From: Thozetella sp. PMI_491
Lineage: Eukaryota > Ascomycota > Sordariomycetes > Chaetosphaeriales > Chaetosphaeriaceae
Length of the DNA: 64,000 nt
Assembly (NCBI GenBank): GCA_021432635.1
Contig: MU270015.1
Span: 1,101,762 to 1,165,761, forward strand
Reading direction: 5' to 3'
The notes beneath the pieces are model-generated. The model had not been told where the DNA came from, ran no database searches, and worked only from the letters and a program-made list of their open reading frames with translations. Positions 11,804 to 23,346 of this stretch are shown here, one piece after another; position 1 is the first letter of the stretch; every line of letters begins with the position of its first letter. A program made the translations under genes and the position numbers.

Positions 11804-14253
11804 GCATGTAGTTCATCTTTTGAGAGCCGGAATGCGCCATTTCCCTCTTAACACCTCTTTTGTCGGCCCTTACACTAACCCTGGATTCAGTTGGCCTTTA
11901 GTATAGAATATGAGCGATCTATTATGTATTTTAGCTTCTTTGAACTCGAACTGATGCAATGCTTTTAACGTGTCAATTGTCTAACTCTCCTTGCCATCAT
12001 CACACTGGAGTATCTGCGGCGTGTGTAGGTCCATGCGGTCGTCTGTAGTCGGTACTCTCGCGTAGTCGAGTACTGTACCGCTGCAAGTGATCTTATATAT
12101 TAGAGATAAACGCGCTCATCACTACTCCATACTGTGATATTAAGTTATTATTAGGTATAAGTACATCGATCACATAAGAGAAGTAGAATAAATATATGTA
12201 TAACTCCCGTGTTGAATAATACTACCTCGAAAACTTTATAAGAATTTAATTATTCTTATTTAAAATAGTTTTCAATTGCTTCTTATCTTATAAATTTCTT
12301 AATTCAGGCCGTAGGTGGCTCGTGGCTCACGGCGCCAACGGTTTGTCGTCGTGCTGGCTCTCCGGTGCAGATAGTGCGCCGAACCCGCGGTTCGGGTAAC
12401 CTCATCCAGCCGACATGGCCCCACCCGATGGCCGGCTCCGTAGGCCTCTGTGCACATACTCCATCAATCGTTTCGCTGTTAGATTTGCTTGATTCATTAC
12501 TTGTACCTAAGATACCGAGTATAGTATCCGCGGTGCGAGACAATTGTGCTTATTCACTTGTGCTGTAACTAACTACTCTTTTGCATTAAGTTTAGCAAAA
12601 TTAACTGGTTAACTGACACGTCGTAGAAAGCAGAGGAACCTATTAATAAGACAGTTAAATATATTATTCTAAGAGCTCATTGACTTCTTTTTAATAGTTG
12701 CCGCTCCAGGAGGTCATGTCTGTTGAAGGTCCTTACAATTAACCCTTGAAGAAGAAAATTGAGTCAAATGCTTGATATCTCTATACACAGATTAGCTTGT
12801 TTTACTGATGTAGTCAGCCGGCCAAGATTAATAGCCCCTATTTTAACATATTATAAAATAGCGATATAACTCTTGCCCTGTCCCTAGACCTATCTCTAGA
12901 TATCTTCTGTCATAACTTTTTCCTTTAGTGTTATAAGATATCCTCTGTATTTATCTATAAATTGTCGACTTAAAGATCTTATAAAATGCTGCTGCTTGAT
13001 GAATAAATGGTGGTCGATATCTGTTAGGTAAGATGTAGTTTGCACGCGGTAATACTAAAAGAGGAGGATATCAGTGTTACAGTTACGAGCTATACAATAG
13101 GTAAGGCGCCAGATCAGTCCAGTACGGAAAGATTCACTATGGTCAGTCGAGGGCTTTTCCGTCGGACCTCGCGGTACAGTGGCTCAAGCCTCAAGGCCCG
13201 GCGACAATATCTGATAATTCCTCTGCAACCATTTTCTGGGCAAACGGTAAAATCGACTGCTATGCGATACGATATTGAGGCTCCCTAGGTGTGGATACAG
13301 CACGGGTCAGATTCTTATTAGCTTTACAAATGGGGTGTCCGAGTTTTCTCAATTTCTTCGGTACATTTCATATTCTTATCAGCGAAATTGGCATCCTCCT
13401 TAAAATTCTGTCAGGCACTAGAAGCACGGACTAGTAGTACTGAGAACTACACACAGGTATAACTAAGCCGTAGCCCCCGGGTTTTTATAAAGCCGCTGTC
13501 TAGTCATTCTGCCGACAAACTCTCAACTACGCCCACGTTCCCAGTCTTACAGTGTGCCTCCAAATTCTCATCTGTAGCATTGAGCCAATCTGAGAGCCGA
13601 TATTAAGGCTAAGGATGTAGTAATCTTTCCAAAAGTAGCGCGTGGCAGAATAAGTCTTACTCATAGAAATTTCTGCTGCGGCAGTTGAAGTCGGACCAAA
13701 CGGGCAATTATTTTTTCCCCGTTACCATATGTCTCGTAAATCGGCCCAAGTACTCTACTAAAATGCATTAGGTTCGGTACCACTAACCAAGATATTTGAT
13801 AGGAGAGTAACTCAGGTATAAAGCTTGTTAATGCTAAGTTAGTATTTAACACAATTATGACTGCTTGAACCAACTTATTCGCAATGTTTTTCCTTTCCAT
13901 ATAATAATATTCCATTTCATCTCTATGTATCTTTTGAATAACTTTGTTCCTTAGACCGAGCTAACGTCAAGCGGAAAAACTACGTGTAGGAAAGATCTAC
14001 CGACAAAGAGGGCCGAAGCTTTGGTTGCCTTACATACCCCGCACCAAAGAGCGCATTGTTGGAGTGGAAGGATACAGTGCATGGACAAACGTTTCGAGCA
14101 ATTCGTAAAGATTGATCGCTCGGGACTTATGTCATCCCGCTGTAGGTCAGTCGAACCACTACTTAAGCGTTATGAGCGCCTCTGTGGTATTCCTGTGTAC
14201 GACTTCAGAATCAAACCAACGAAAAGCCCAAAGCAGTGATCAGGAGTATAAAA
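11804..14253. other. AT-rich intergenic block with repeat debris
   Basis: About 2.4 kb between two plus-strand genes. Base composition switches: 12070-12300 and 12590-13060 are strongly AT-rich, while 12310-12440 is GC-rich. Such a mosaic is typical of repeats decayed by repeat-induced point mutation, which is inferred. A short stretch on the minus strand resembles a Copia-type element (listed separately). No host gene is visible. Confidence 0.5.
13661..13915 (-). mobile_element. Decayed Ty1/Copia-like retrotransposon fossil (partial)
   Basis: A short minus-strand segment reads like the stretch after the integrase core of Copia elements, with the pattern PNLMHFSRVLG and a preceding segment resembling the region around the usual ELLSY..W motif. 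It lies in AT-rich DNA. Only a fragment is recognisable, no terminal repeats were found, and the element is clearly old and heavily broken. The similarity is weak, so family assignment is tentative. Confidence 0.35.
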
Positions 14254-15675
14254 ATGGATCCAGCCGGGGCGAAACGTCCTTTTCAAAAGGTAAAATAACT
14301 ACTAGCTCTCCCAGATATCCTGTTGATTAATATAGATCATAATTGTCGGCGCTGGCCCTTCCGGGCTGATCCTCGCGCTTCTTCTCGCACAGAACAACAT
14401 TCCATCCGTCGTTCTTGAAGCATGGCCTGATCTCGACACGCGCCTGCGTGCCACCCAGTATGGGGTGCCTGCTACACGCGTTTTCAAGCGTGTCGGAGTC
14501 CTGGATGACATCCGCAATGCTAGCATTGCAAAGTTCCCCAGCATTTGTTGGAGACGTGTGGCAGATGGCGAAAAGTTGATCGATATCGACCTGTCGCTCA
14601 CGGAAGATCACCCGGATCGCATGACAATACTCCAACTGGGCGAGATAATCAAGATTCTGTACCGGCATTGTGTCGAGAAGGGATCTGGGTTAATTGACGT
14701 GAGATTCAACCATAAGGTTGTTGATGTAGGCCAAGATAAGACAAAGGCCTGGACCGATATCGAGGTTGGCGGTCCGGGAGAAGACGTCAGAAAAGAGAAA
14801 CTCCACGCTGACTACGTTGTCGGTTGCGACGGAGCAGCAAGTTCCGTTAGACGATCGTTGTTCGGGAGAGACTGGCCGGGCGAAACTCTCCCCTACAGAT
14901 TCATCGTTCAGAATGTAAGACCTCGAAGTTTGAGTTCGTATGTCAAGAAGCTAATTAAGTGGGGACAGGTTTTCTACGAGGGTTTCGAGAAACACGGCTG
15001 GGATGGGGGCAATTACATGATCGATCCAGATCACTGGGGCCTGATTGCGCGCCGCGGTAAAGGAGGGCTGTGGCGAGTCACGTATGGGGACCCAGTTGTC
15101 GGCCTGACGGACGAGGAGTATCTCGATCGTCGGCCGTGGCATATGAAGGCCATATTACCAGGACATCCAGATCCGGATCAGTATCGCATTGAGCAAACCA
15201 ACCTGTACAACATCCATAATCGCTGCGCGGAGAAATTCAAGGTTGGACGTATACTACTTGCAGCTGATGCAGCGCATGTTTGCAATCCGATGGGTGGATA
15301 TGGATGCATGACCGCCGTTCTCGACGTCGATGGGCTAGCGGATTGCTTCATTGGATACTACAATGGCAGAGCAGGCGAAGAGATTTTGGACACTTACGCG
15401 CAAGTCAGAAGGGATATCTGGTTGAAGTATGTGGACAAACGATCGATGAAGAACTTGAACAGGGTTGCGAGAACTGATCCATGGACGGTTTTGGATACGG
15501 ACGAGTTTTTCGGAATTCTAAAGGAGCTGCAGAAGGACGAGCAGGCGATGAAAGAATTCCTACTTGTGAGTTTTCCGGTTTACGAGAACGTGGACGACGA
15601 GAGAATGTTTTACTAACTTTTCTGCAGAAAGTCTCTAGCATCGAGTATGATTTTAAGCAGCACTATGGAGAGTAG
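14254..15675 (+). CDS. PHBH-type FAD-dependent monooxygenase
   Basis: Three exons, join(14254..14289,14336..15565,15628..15675), giving 437 residues. A 12-codon first exon leads into the dinucleotide-binding motif IIIVGAGPSGL (residues 13-23). Further marks are VVGCDGAASSVRRSLFG (the DG motif that contacts both FAD and NADPH) and LAADAAHVCNPMGGYG (the FAD ribityl motif, with Ala in place of the first Gly of GDAAH, a variant common in this fungal subgroup). Members hydroxylate aromatic or polyketide-like substrates using NAD(P)H and oxygen. The second intron has a textbook TACTAAC branch site. The C-terminal thioredoxin-like region of phenol hydroxylases is absent, so this is the short form. 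No partner biosynthetic gene is adjacent. Substrate unknown. Confidence 0.9.
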
Positions 15676-15991
15676 GTTATAATAGAGAGTTAGGGATGAG
15701 TAGAGAGGAGGGAGGACCCGCAACGGATGTGCTAGACCACCGCCAAAGGTCCCTCCTGCGCTAGCCTAGTCAGGTTCTAAGTGGAAATTTCGGCAGGTAG
15801 TATATATAGCGCCGATAGTGGATCTACAACTAAATGCTGCATCGGTGTATACCGCGGTCCAGGTCTTCATAGGGATTAAGAATGTTGGCAGAGACGGCAT
15901 GTTTAGCTTGCCTTTCTTATACTAGGTCTATACAACACCTTAACTAAGGTAAGCCTAGACAGAAACGTGAAAGGTGGAGAATTCCATGATC
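15676..15991. other. Intergenic gap
   Basis: 316 bases between convergent genes; no gene is visible. It carries short TAAGGTA/CTTA motifs seen in several gaps of this window. Confidence 0.5.
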
Positions 15992-17917
15992 TCAATGAAT
16001 TGAGACGGCTTCAAATTCTGCGCCATTATCACGTACGCACTCACCATTCATTATTCCATGTATATAACAGCTCCCGACCAGCCGAAAGGATCCAATGTGA
16101 AAATCGCTCTTCCGGAGCAAAAGTGGCATGCCGCAGCCCTTCACAACCCATATCTCGTCCCCTGGCTGGAAGCAATGAGGAAGGCTTGCGAAATAGCCAC
16201 GCCGAGTTCGACCGGGATACATCGGTTGCATTAAGGTTTGGAACATAAGATCGAGGTACCGTGAGAAGCACCGGCTCACTTCGTCCCATCCTGCCCCGAA
16301 ATGTTTCGAGGCTCGTGTGAATGCCCACTGGATAACAGCGTCCCTCGGTTTGTGTCTTGCCGCTGACCACCAGGCTAGCACGTAAAATCCAATGCATAGT
16401 TGCCTCTTGTTGTCGTCATTTACGCCTTCCATACAGATGAACGTCTTCCAGGCGGCATCGTAAGCGTGCTCTCCTGTGGGATAGGTAGCGGATGGATCAG
16501 CATGAAAGGCTCGAAGGCCGATGGAAATCCACTCCAGGATGACCTCCAATTTAGTGGATAGATTTTCAGAATTCAGCGTCGAATCATCAAGACCAGATGA
16601 TCTCTCGTCGATGATATCAACCCTTAAACCCGAAACAACGACGAGTTCCGGGAACCGATGATCAGTTTTAACCCAGAATGTCGTATCCTTGGCCGCCTTG
16701 TGCATTGCAGTTCTGTGCACCACGCGGCCAGGGCGGCCCGTTTGAGCGAAATCCTGCGTCCAAGTAGGCACTCCGTCCCTTGCTTGCTGCCAAATTCCAG
16801 CCCTCTGTAGCATCTCCTCGCCGTACTGCATGCGAATCACGAGTGAACCGACCTTGTTGATGATCTCCAGGATTGGCGACATGTAATCTGGGACTAGCTC
16901 CGGTTCTAGTCCGGTCAAGTCATCCGCGATGGCCGCAAGAGAAAAATATTGATCTCGCTCTTCCTTGCAATCCGAAAGTTGGAAGTAGTGTAGCACATCT
17001 ACAAGTCGGGCACGCTGGAACTTCTGCCAGATAGGAGCTTTTGAGACGGTGGCGAGGAAGGCTTGCCCGTCCGGAGTCTCCCGAAGAGTCCGAATCCGGC
17101 GGAGGATACCGATTAAGCTCCATAGCCACCGTCGGAACGGGGCCATGTGGTCTGACGGATCAACCGGCATGGGGCCCTCACGGTAGACGATGGCCGCTGC
17201 GACGAGATTCTGCCATTTTATCTTTATCTTGCCACAGAGCACAACTGGCTGCCTCGCCAAAATAAACTCTTGCACGATCCAGAGGCGTGAGAAATAGGGT
17301 CGCGAGAAGAAGTTGTGCACTGCTGCCCACCGCGCATCAGTTCCCGGCGGTAGCTCGACCGACTTGACCGCCTCTGCTTCCTTAGGGAGATCGACGCCGA
17401 GATAGTAGGCAGCCTCCTCCGGCGAGAGGTTGCGGTCGCCCGCCTCGATGCCTGACCATATGGACTTCAACCAATATTGGTCCATCAGGGTCAAGGCAGC
17501 CTTGCAATCTGCGGACTCCTCTCCAAGGTCGACAAAGACGTGGCGCGCGGCCGAGTAGATCCGAGACATGAGGGCGACTTGGCGAGTCTTCTCGGCCGTG
17601 TCTTCCTGGTTTATGCAGATGGCATCCGCCCACAGCGTGTGTGGCTGATCCTTCCATCGCAGGCGCCGTAGAAGCGAATGAAGCGATGGAGTCACCGTCA
17701 ATTCGGCACTGTCATTGACCAAGATCCTAGATCGGCTCTGGTCGACACCCCAGACATAAGAGACGGCGTCAAACTCATTATCTCCCGCGCTATCCTCGGC
17801 CAGAGCGAGGGGAATATGCTCAATCGCAATCGAAACAGGGTCATTCTCTAGTCCGGGCCGAAGTTTAAGGACGCGGATGTGAAGATTAGGCAACGTTTGA
17901 TATTTATACAATGACAT
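15992..17917 (-). CDS. HET-domain (heterokaryon incompatibility) protein 1
   Basis: An intronless gene for 641 residues. The HET domain starts near residue 49 with FDAVSYVWG and continues with LWADAICINQ (95-104), the arrangement of the classical 6-5-like HET core, then RPYFSRLWIVQEF near residue 218. The C-terminal half is variable and ends with the family's usual LVGSCYIHGIMNGE-type block. HET proteins trigger programmed cell death when incompatible nuclei meet, often downstream of STAND receptors; this role is family knowledge, not shown here. The gene lies 766 bases downstream of a STAND-N-domain gene on the same strand. The start at 17917 is the first Met and fits the common short N-terminus before the YQ.LP segment. 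Confidence 0.93.
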   Translation of the reverse strand: MSLYKYQTLPNLHIRVLKLRPGLENDPVSIAIEHIPLALAEDSAGDNEFDAVSYVWGVDQSRSRILVNDSAELTVTPSLHSLLRRLRWKDQPHTLWADAICINQEDTAEKTRQVALMSRIYSAARHVFVDLGEESADCKAALTLMDQYWLKSIWSGIEAGDRNLSPEEAAYYLGVDLPKEAEAVKSVELPPGTDARWAAVHNFFSRPYFSRLWIVQEFILARQPVVLCGKIKIKWQNLVAAAIVYREGPMPVDPSDHMAPFRRWLWSLIGILRRIRTLRETPDGQAFLATVSKAPIWQKFQRARLVDVLHYFQLSDCKEERDQYFSLAAIADDLTGLEPELVPDYMSPILEIINKVGSLVIRMQYGEEMLQRAGIWQQARDGVPTWTQDFAQTGRPGRVVHRTAMHKAAKDTTFWVKTDHRFPELVVVSGLRVDIIDERSSGLDDSTLNSENLSTKLEVILEWISIGLRAFHADPSATYPTGEHAYDAAWKTFICMEGVNDDNKRQLCIGFYVLAWWSAARHKPRDAVIQWAFTRASKHFGAGWDEVSRCFSRYLDLMFQTLMQPMYPGRTRRGYFASLPHCFQPGDEIWVVKGCGMPLLLRKSDFHIGSFRLVGSCYIHGIMNGECVRDNGAEFEAVSIH

Positions 17918-18683
17918 ACTGGAGTGGAGTGGATGGAGGCCGGTGGAGTGCGAGGGTTCAAATTTTCCGCTCCATGGCTAGGTACCCATCTTGGGTGGCT
18001 GAAAGATAACGCATCGGGCTAACTGAAAACAGCCATGACTCATGTGGCTTGCGTCTTGACCTACCCAATATCACAAGAAAGGACGTGCTAGGTCTTCGGT
18101 ATAATATAGCTACCCTAATTTAACGCATCGGTGGTCGGTGTTACACACGGTGGTGGGCATATAGCTACGTAAGGTACCTTAGCTAATAACGATTATGCAC
18201 AATCCAGAATACAAGAAAAATTACATCATTACCACCGACCGACACTCTTCCACCTGCTAGTCTACTACCCATAATTATCCACATTAGCTGCCATTCTCAT
18301 GATAGGACTCTGACACCCTAACACGAGCAGCAATGAAAAGTACGAAGGTGAAAAACTAGCGACCTTAGTAATGGCGCATCGGATATTGAACATAATACTC
18401 ATAGTTTATCAACAGCTTAAGAATATGGAAGCACGCAGATTGCTCATAGTAAACAAAACAACTGTGAGAGGCTCATACAATGCGGTAAAAGGCTTTTGGC
18501 CATTAAGCATTCAATGAGCAAGCAAATAGATTAGATAAAGTCAACTCTTCTCCACGGGACTTCCATATTCTATTTCACATTAAATTTTTTTCTTCTCCGC
18601 CGGTACAACTTGTAGTAGCTTGAGAGGCCTAGTCCCTCATATGGCGAAAGCATTCTCTGATCTCCCAAGGACCTGCAAACAGT
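17918..18683. other. Intergenic gap with promoter of HET gene 1
   Basis: 766 bases, AT-rich towards 18200-18600. It contains the perfect palindrome TAAGGTACCTTA at 18170-18181. No gene is visible. Confidence 0.5.
18170..18181. repeat. Short palindrome TAAGGTACCTTA
   Basis: A perfect 12-nt inverted repeat in the gap upstream of HET gene 1. A closely related motif (ACCTAAGGTACCTAAGG) occurs at 45518-45534. Function unknown. Confidence 0.6.
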
Positions 18684-20673
18684 TCAGACATGACATGGAA
18701 ACGGCCAAGAGCAGAGGCATTGGTCATCTTCGGAACCCAGCTTATCAATTTGACGACAGTACTCGCTGTTGTCTCCAAATCCAGAAAATTCATCCAGAGC
18801 TAATCCCGCCGGTCCCTGCGGGTCTATATCCCAACGTACTTGGATTGGCTGGTAAGAACTTGGGTCTGTTGAGATTGCGACCAGTCTCTTTCGTGAACAA
18901 CCAATTTTTTCTTTAGCCAAAGCTTGGGAACGCCGATACAAGTCGGCCTCGTTTTGGAGATATCCGGTGATATCTCTATCGCATGACCGGAGGAAGCGAA
19001 TCCAGTCTGCGGCGATTGACTCGCAGTCCAGGGGATGGAATCTCTCGATTAAGTTACCGAGGACACTGTAGTCATCTTTGTCGAGGTAGTCAAGGCTTGC
19101 CCCCAACGTAATTGTCGACTTCATTACACCTTCCCATTGATGCTTCTTCCACGTCATGTCAACCACTTCTCTCTCTGCCAACGCCCGGCTCTCCATATCG
19201 TAGAGGACATACGCCCAGGCTCTCGCCGCGACTAAAAGCGCAGACCCTAGCAGATGGCTTGGCCTTAAGATGGTGTTGTCCAATGCATCTAGAAGGTAAT
19301 CTCTGAGTCTTCCCGGTATATTGATTATATCATCGGCGTCCAAGAATATGTCGTCTAGGGGGCAGTCGCGGAGATCATCCTTCGCGTGCATATATAGAGT
19401 GCGGAACGTTTCTGGCGATGAAAGAGCCCACGATGCGCTAAACAAATGTGAGGAGAGGAGTGGCAGGGTGATAGAGAGAGTGGCTTTCATAGCAGGGACA
19501 TCTCACCAGAGTTCCACATTAGTCCTTGTGACCTTACTCCCTTGGTCGGCAAGGAAAATAGTCGCAGCTTCGTCCAGACATATTTGTGCGAACTAAACGG
19601 GAAGGTCAGTAGAAATACATTAATATCACTCGCACATGGCATATTTACTAGAAGCAGTGGCTCTCCGCTGGAAATCACGCTATTCACAGTTATAATTCCA
19701 TCTCCGAGAAGTTTCCGAAGGCCAGGAAGGTCTTTGTTGAAGAATATACGCCGAAGGTCCGATTCAATCTTTTCGGGGACAACGTGGACTTCTTTTATGA
19801 TGTATGTCGATAGGCCACGCCCGGTTTGTTTTATTTCGAGCTGAAAACATTGTGGAGCTCTGATACTGATGCAGATTGAGTCTTTCGAGGACCTGGAGCC
19901 AAGCTTAGCAAGGGGTCCGCGGGAGGAAGCAGACACTAGACTCCCAATAGGACGGTCGCTTATCCATTCTCCCGGGGAGGCGGCAGTCAGAATGACGCTT
20001 TTGCCTCTGAGTACAGTTGTGGAATCCGGAAACTTTAGATGACTTCCTAGCATGGGGGTTTTGTGGCACATCGATTGCGTAGCGGCAGTCCTCTGCTGTT
20101 CTGATGATCGGCGGGTTACGACTGCCTCTCCCTCTGGTTGTTCAGGTCCGTGGTACCACACTCTACCAATACCAGGCTGATTAGCGGTGATCAAGGGTGG
20201 AGACTGTACTATTGTATGGATACAAACTGTGACATATGGATGGCCAACTCAAGAACCTGAAGTGATAGCTGGAGTTCCCCCTCAATCTCGCATAATTGGT
20301 CACTTTTGGATGCCAGTCGAACTCTTGCCCACCCCCGTAGCACTAAATTGTTGCTCTCGGCCCCGTTTCCCTTTCGCAACAATGCGTCAATTGACCTTGT
20401 CTTTTCTTGGCATGTTTGTAGTGCATTAGAGATGATAGTGATGATGTCGGCGTGATACCGTTGCGACTTTATCGTCTGGCCGTCCCTCAGCCAGTATTCA
20501 AGGATGAGTGCTAGCATATGAACTTGGTCGCAAAGGTGAGTTAGCCATCGGATCTGGGATGGAACCTGGGAAGTCTTCTCTAGAAAATTCTTGATGCTCA
20601 ACACAGATGTCACCAGCTGGCTGGCCAGCTGGGTCGCCGTGGCAATCCCAACTACGTTGCTTACGACGTCCAT
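18684..20673 (-). CDS. Protein with STAND-associated fungal N-terminal domain and a degenerate ankyrin-like region
   Basis: Four exons, complement(join(18684..19437,19507..19592,19649..20176,20224..20673)), giving 605 residues; every junction keeps frame. The first 150 residues are all-helical (MDVVSNVVGIATATQLASQL, then ..IRWLTHLCDQVHMLALIL) and resemble the N-terminal domains found on fungal STAND/NLR receptors (SesA/Fungal_N kind). A basic, Ser-rich linker follows. Around residues 285-355 there is an ankyrin-like pair of helices (LRRIFFNKDLPGLRKLLGDG, then the spliced ICLDEAATIFLADQGSKV). The C-terminal 250 residues are helical and of unknown family. No NACHT or NB-ARC P-loop is visible, so it would be a receptor-like protein without a nucleotide switch. 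It sits directly upstream of a HET gene in the same orientation. Confidence 0.75.
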
Positions 20674-22039
20674 AGCCCGTGAGACACCTCGTCAATCTCC
20701 CACGAGATGTAGCTTCGGTCTAGATTAAATATGATAGAAGAGCTATAGCCTGATCTTGATTCTGCCTACCACCGCGGAGAGGGGTTATTATTGTCGGAAA
20801 ATGCAGCTTTGATTCCGTTCAGCGGGACCCATTCGACAAAAATGAGCAGAACGTCAGCAGGGCACCCCTCCAGAGCAGCAGAACTCCCAATCAACGATTA
20901 GCTCATCGACGGCAACTATTACCGGGCCTCAAATGCCCGTCTGTGACTGCCAGGCCGTCCTCGAGTCAGGGTTCGACTTTTGTGCATTTAGATGCTGTGG
21001 TCAATGCCCGACCACACCCAAATCATCACCAGGCGGAGCACGCAGGGAGGGTAGCGGCGTGTAGTGCTTTCCGATTCGGTAGAATAGAGTGGTGAAAGTA
21101 TGAGAAGCCCAGTAAGCATGCAATCTGCAGGCAAGATTCACGGCATCACGCCCTCCTTCCCCCTCTTCTCTCCGTTGAATCGACGGCCGCAGCCGCCAGT
21201 ATGGCTAAGATGCAGTATGCTCACAGGTCTCAGTAGATATTGTTTCACAGGGCGAACATGAGGCTGGAGATCCGGCGTGGAACCTAGTTCACGTGATCTT
21301 GACCCCCGGAGCCTCATTGATAAAGGCATATGGCGAAACATGTCTCCCTCCAAACTGGATAAGCGGAATAGAAAGGTGGGAGAAGACGGCAGAGCCTAAC
21401 GCAGACGTGTGAACAGTGGGCTAAGCCTCGCTGGTCTGGGCGTTGGTCAGGGTAGAAGAGGGACCGTGTCGTGCATTGGCACCCTCTATCAAAAGTGCTT
21501 ATCATCCTGGTGGCTGAGTGCTTGCCACTGGGTCGATTGCCTGCAATGCATATGCCACCCAGCAATGCAGGTGAAGAGACCAGTCGGAATCGCAGCTCGC
21601 GATAGGTCGTACTTCTAACATATGTAGCAAAAGGCACTTTGGCACGTTTCAATTCTCAATAGGTCAGTTTGCCATCCTATCAAAGCCAACACAAACGGGG
21701 GGGGGGGGAAGAGGGCAGAATGGCCACGATGGGAAGGTTAGGCGGGTAACTATTCTGGTGCATTCTGGCCCCGGGGGAGAATAATTTTGTTCCCGTCTCA
21801 TACAGGGTTTGGAATAGATGACAAATGACTATTGACCCGAGCTAGCATCTTCAGCTCGGCTAGCGTTGCTGGTTGTCGGGACTCCCAGTCCCTGTGGCAC
21901 AGTCAGGAGGACAGAGCCCCGAGCCAGGCGAGCCTTGCGTTAAGCAGCCACACCAGAACGCTCAACAACTGAGAACCCCGCATCGCATTGCTTCGAGCGC
22001 CGCGAGCAATGATTAATGTTCAGTCAGGGGAACGGACCA
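20674..22039. other. Intergenic region
   Basis: About 1.4 kb with no supportable gene. It carries the promoter of the STAND-N-domain gene and the 3' end of the Clr5 gene, and a run of 12 G at 21697-21708. Confidence 0.5.
21697..21708. repeat. Homopolymer G12
   Basis: An uninterrupted run of 12 G in intergenic DNA, unusual in length for G in this window. Confidence 0.85.
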
Positions 22040-23089
22040 TCAAGGAAGTTTCTCCGGCCCCAGGCCTTCGGGCTCCTTCAGACTCTTTATCAGAGGGCGA
22101 GGGCGATTCTTTTTCTTATGGTAGCTCCAGCGTTTAAACCGCGATCGATACTGTCGCTCACTGAACATCGTAAATTCATTAGTGACACCTTCTTCGCAGC
22201 GGTGGAATGGTTAGCTGGACACCTACGTCGCATCGAAACTGTGGTTGGCCTGCATGTAGTCTCGGAGGCCCTGTAGCGTTCTGCCCTCCTCTATGTACAT
22301 CCTGCGGATCAAGTCCTTGTACATATCCCAACTGTTCTCGCTCAGCGGGGAAGCTTTCTTCTTTCGCGGACCGCGGGCCTCTGGAGATGATTTGGGGATG
22401 GAGCATGAACACTGCGAATGGAAACAAGCTTCATGTGACCTATTGGCAGACGGGTCGGTGCAGAGGTTTCCAATCATGATTTTCACCCTGTGTCTCCCAG
22501 ATGACTCATTCGTGCATGGTTCCAGGAGCTGGTCTTGCAAACACCCCAAAACGTCGCGCATAATCGATATGATCAACAAATGGACGCTCTGGAGGGTGCT
22601 ACCTTGCGAGGTTGTGGTATCCATCTGATTTGCAGCTCCCGCTTGGTGGGGCAAAACAATGACAATGGCCCTGCACGCTCCAGAATATAGGCTGTCAGGC
22701 TCAATCGGGTCTGGAGGGGAGCGGCTGTTCATGCCCTGGCACAGCTGACATGCTCCCCCTGGGCCGCTCTGACAGTCGTGTGGCAGGGTTTGAGGGACCT
22801 GTGAGAGGGGAACGCCAGGACGCACATCGCTGACGCCTTCCCAGTGGAAGCTGCCCTGTGAGGCTGCAACCGAACCGCTATCGGGATCTGAAGAAGGCTC
22901 GATGGGCTCGCATGAGCCCATTTCAGTATTCAGGGCTTCTTCGCTAGCAGTGGTTAGTAGGGATGGATCGCATAGTTCTAGAGGACCGTAGAGATCAAGG
23001 TCTGGTAGGTTGAATTGGGCGCCGAAAGTGCTCCAGTCAATTGTATCTTGCCCCTGAGAAGATAATGATGTCCGTTCGAGGTGTGCCAT
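22040..23089 (-). CDS. Protein with a C-terminal Clr5 domain, putative regulator
   Basis: Two exons, complement(join(22040..22160,22227..23089)), giving 327 residues. The Clr5 domain is split by the 66-nt intron. Its first half (WDMYKDLIRRMYIEEGRTL, from residue 254) is in exon 1; its second half begins with ERQYRSRFKRWSYHKKK in exon 2, and the junction recreates the FDATERQY motif. Clr5 domains are found in fungal nuclear proteins and are named after a fission yeast silencing factor. Here the domain is at the C-terminus (about 254-304), whereas in most family members it opens the protein. The N-terminal 250 residues are acidic and Ser/Pro-rich with scattered Cys, like an activation or regulatory region. 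A TATA-like element at 23181-23187 and three CCAAT boxes lie upstream. Confidence 0.82.
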
Positions 23090-23180
23090 GATGTGTGGCA
23101 GGATTTAAGCAGGACACTGCTATAAAGAGCAAGGCTTGCGGGACAGGAAACAGCCAAATACGCGTTATATCAGGTGCCTT

Positions 23181-23187
23181 TTATATA
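23181..23187 (-). promoter_or_regulatory. TATA-like box of the Clr5 gene
   Basis: On the minus strand the sequence reads TATATAAAAGG, about 90 bases upstream of the start codon at 23089, a suitable distance for a fungal TATA box. Confidence 0.55.
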
Positions 23188-23346
23188 TGCTCCCTAACAC
23201 CCCCTCGCCGTCTGCTCTTCGGATCCTGGCTATTATCCTGCAGGACGCTGTGGCTTCTAGCCAAAGTCTTGCTGCTTTTTCATGGGCATAAATTGCTCCA
23301 GTGAAGTCTAGATGAGCTGGTCACCTGGTAATGCTCCCCCACTTTC

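Noticed and set aside
12303-12543. 79-codon minus-strand frame in a GC-rich island of the AT-rich block
   Set aside because: Could be repeat debris, but nothing in it is clearly recognisable, so no element is assigned.
9829-15675. CFEM receptor plus FAD monooxygenase considered as part of a secondary-metabolite cluster
   Set aside because: No polyketide synthase, peptide synthetase, terpene cyclase or prenyltransferase is present nearby.
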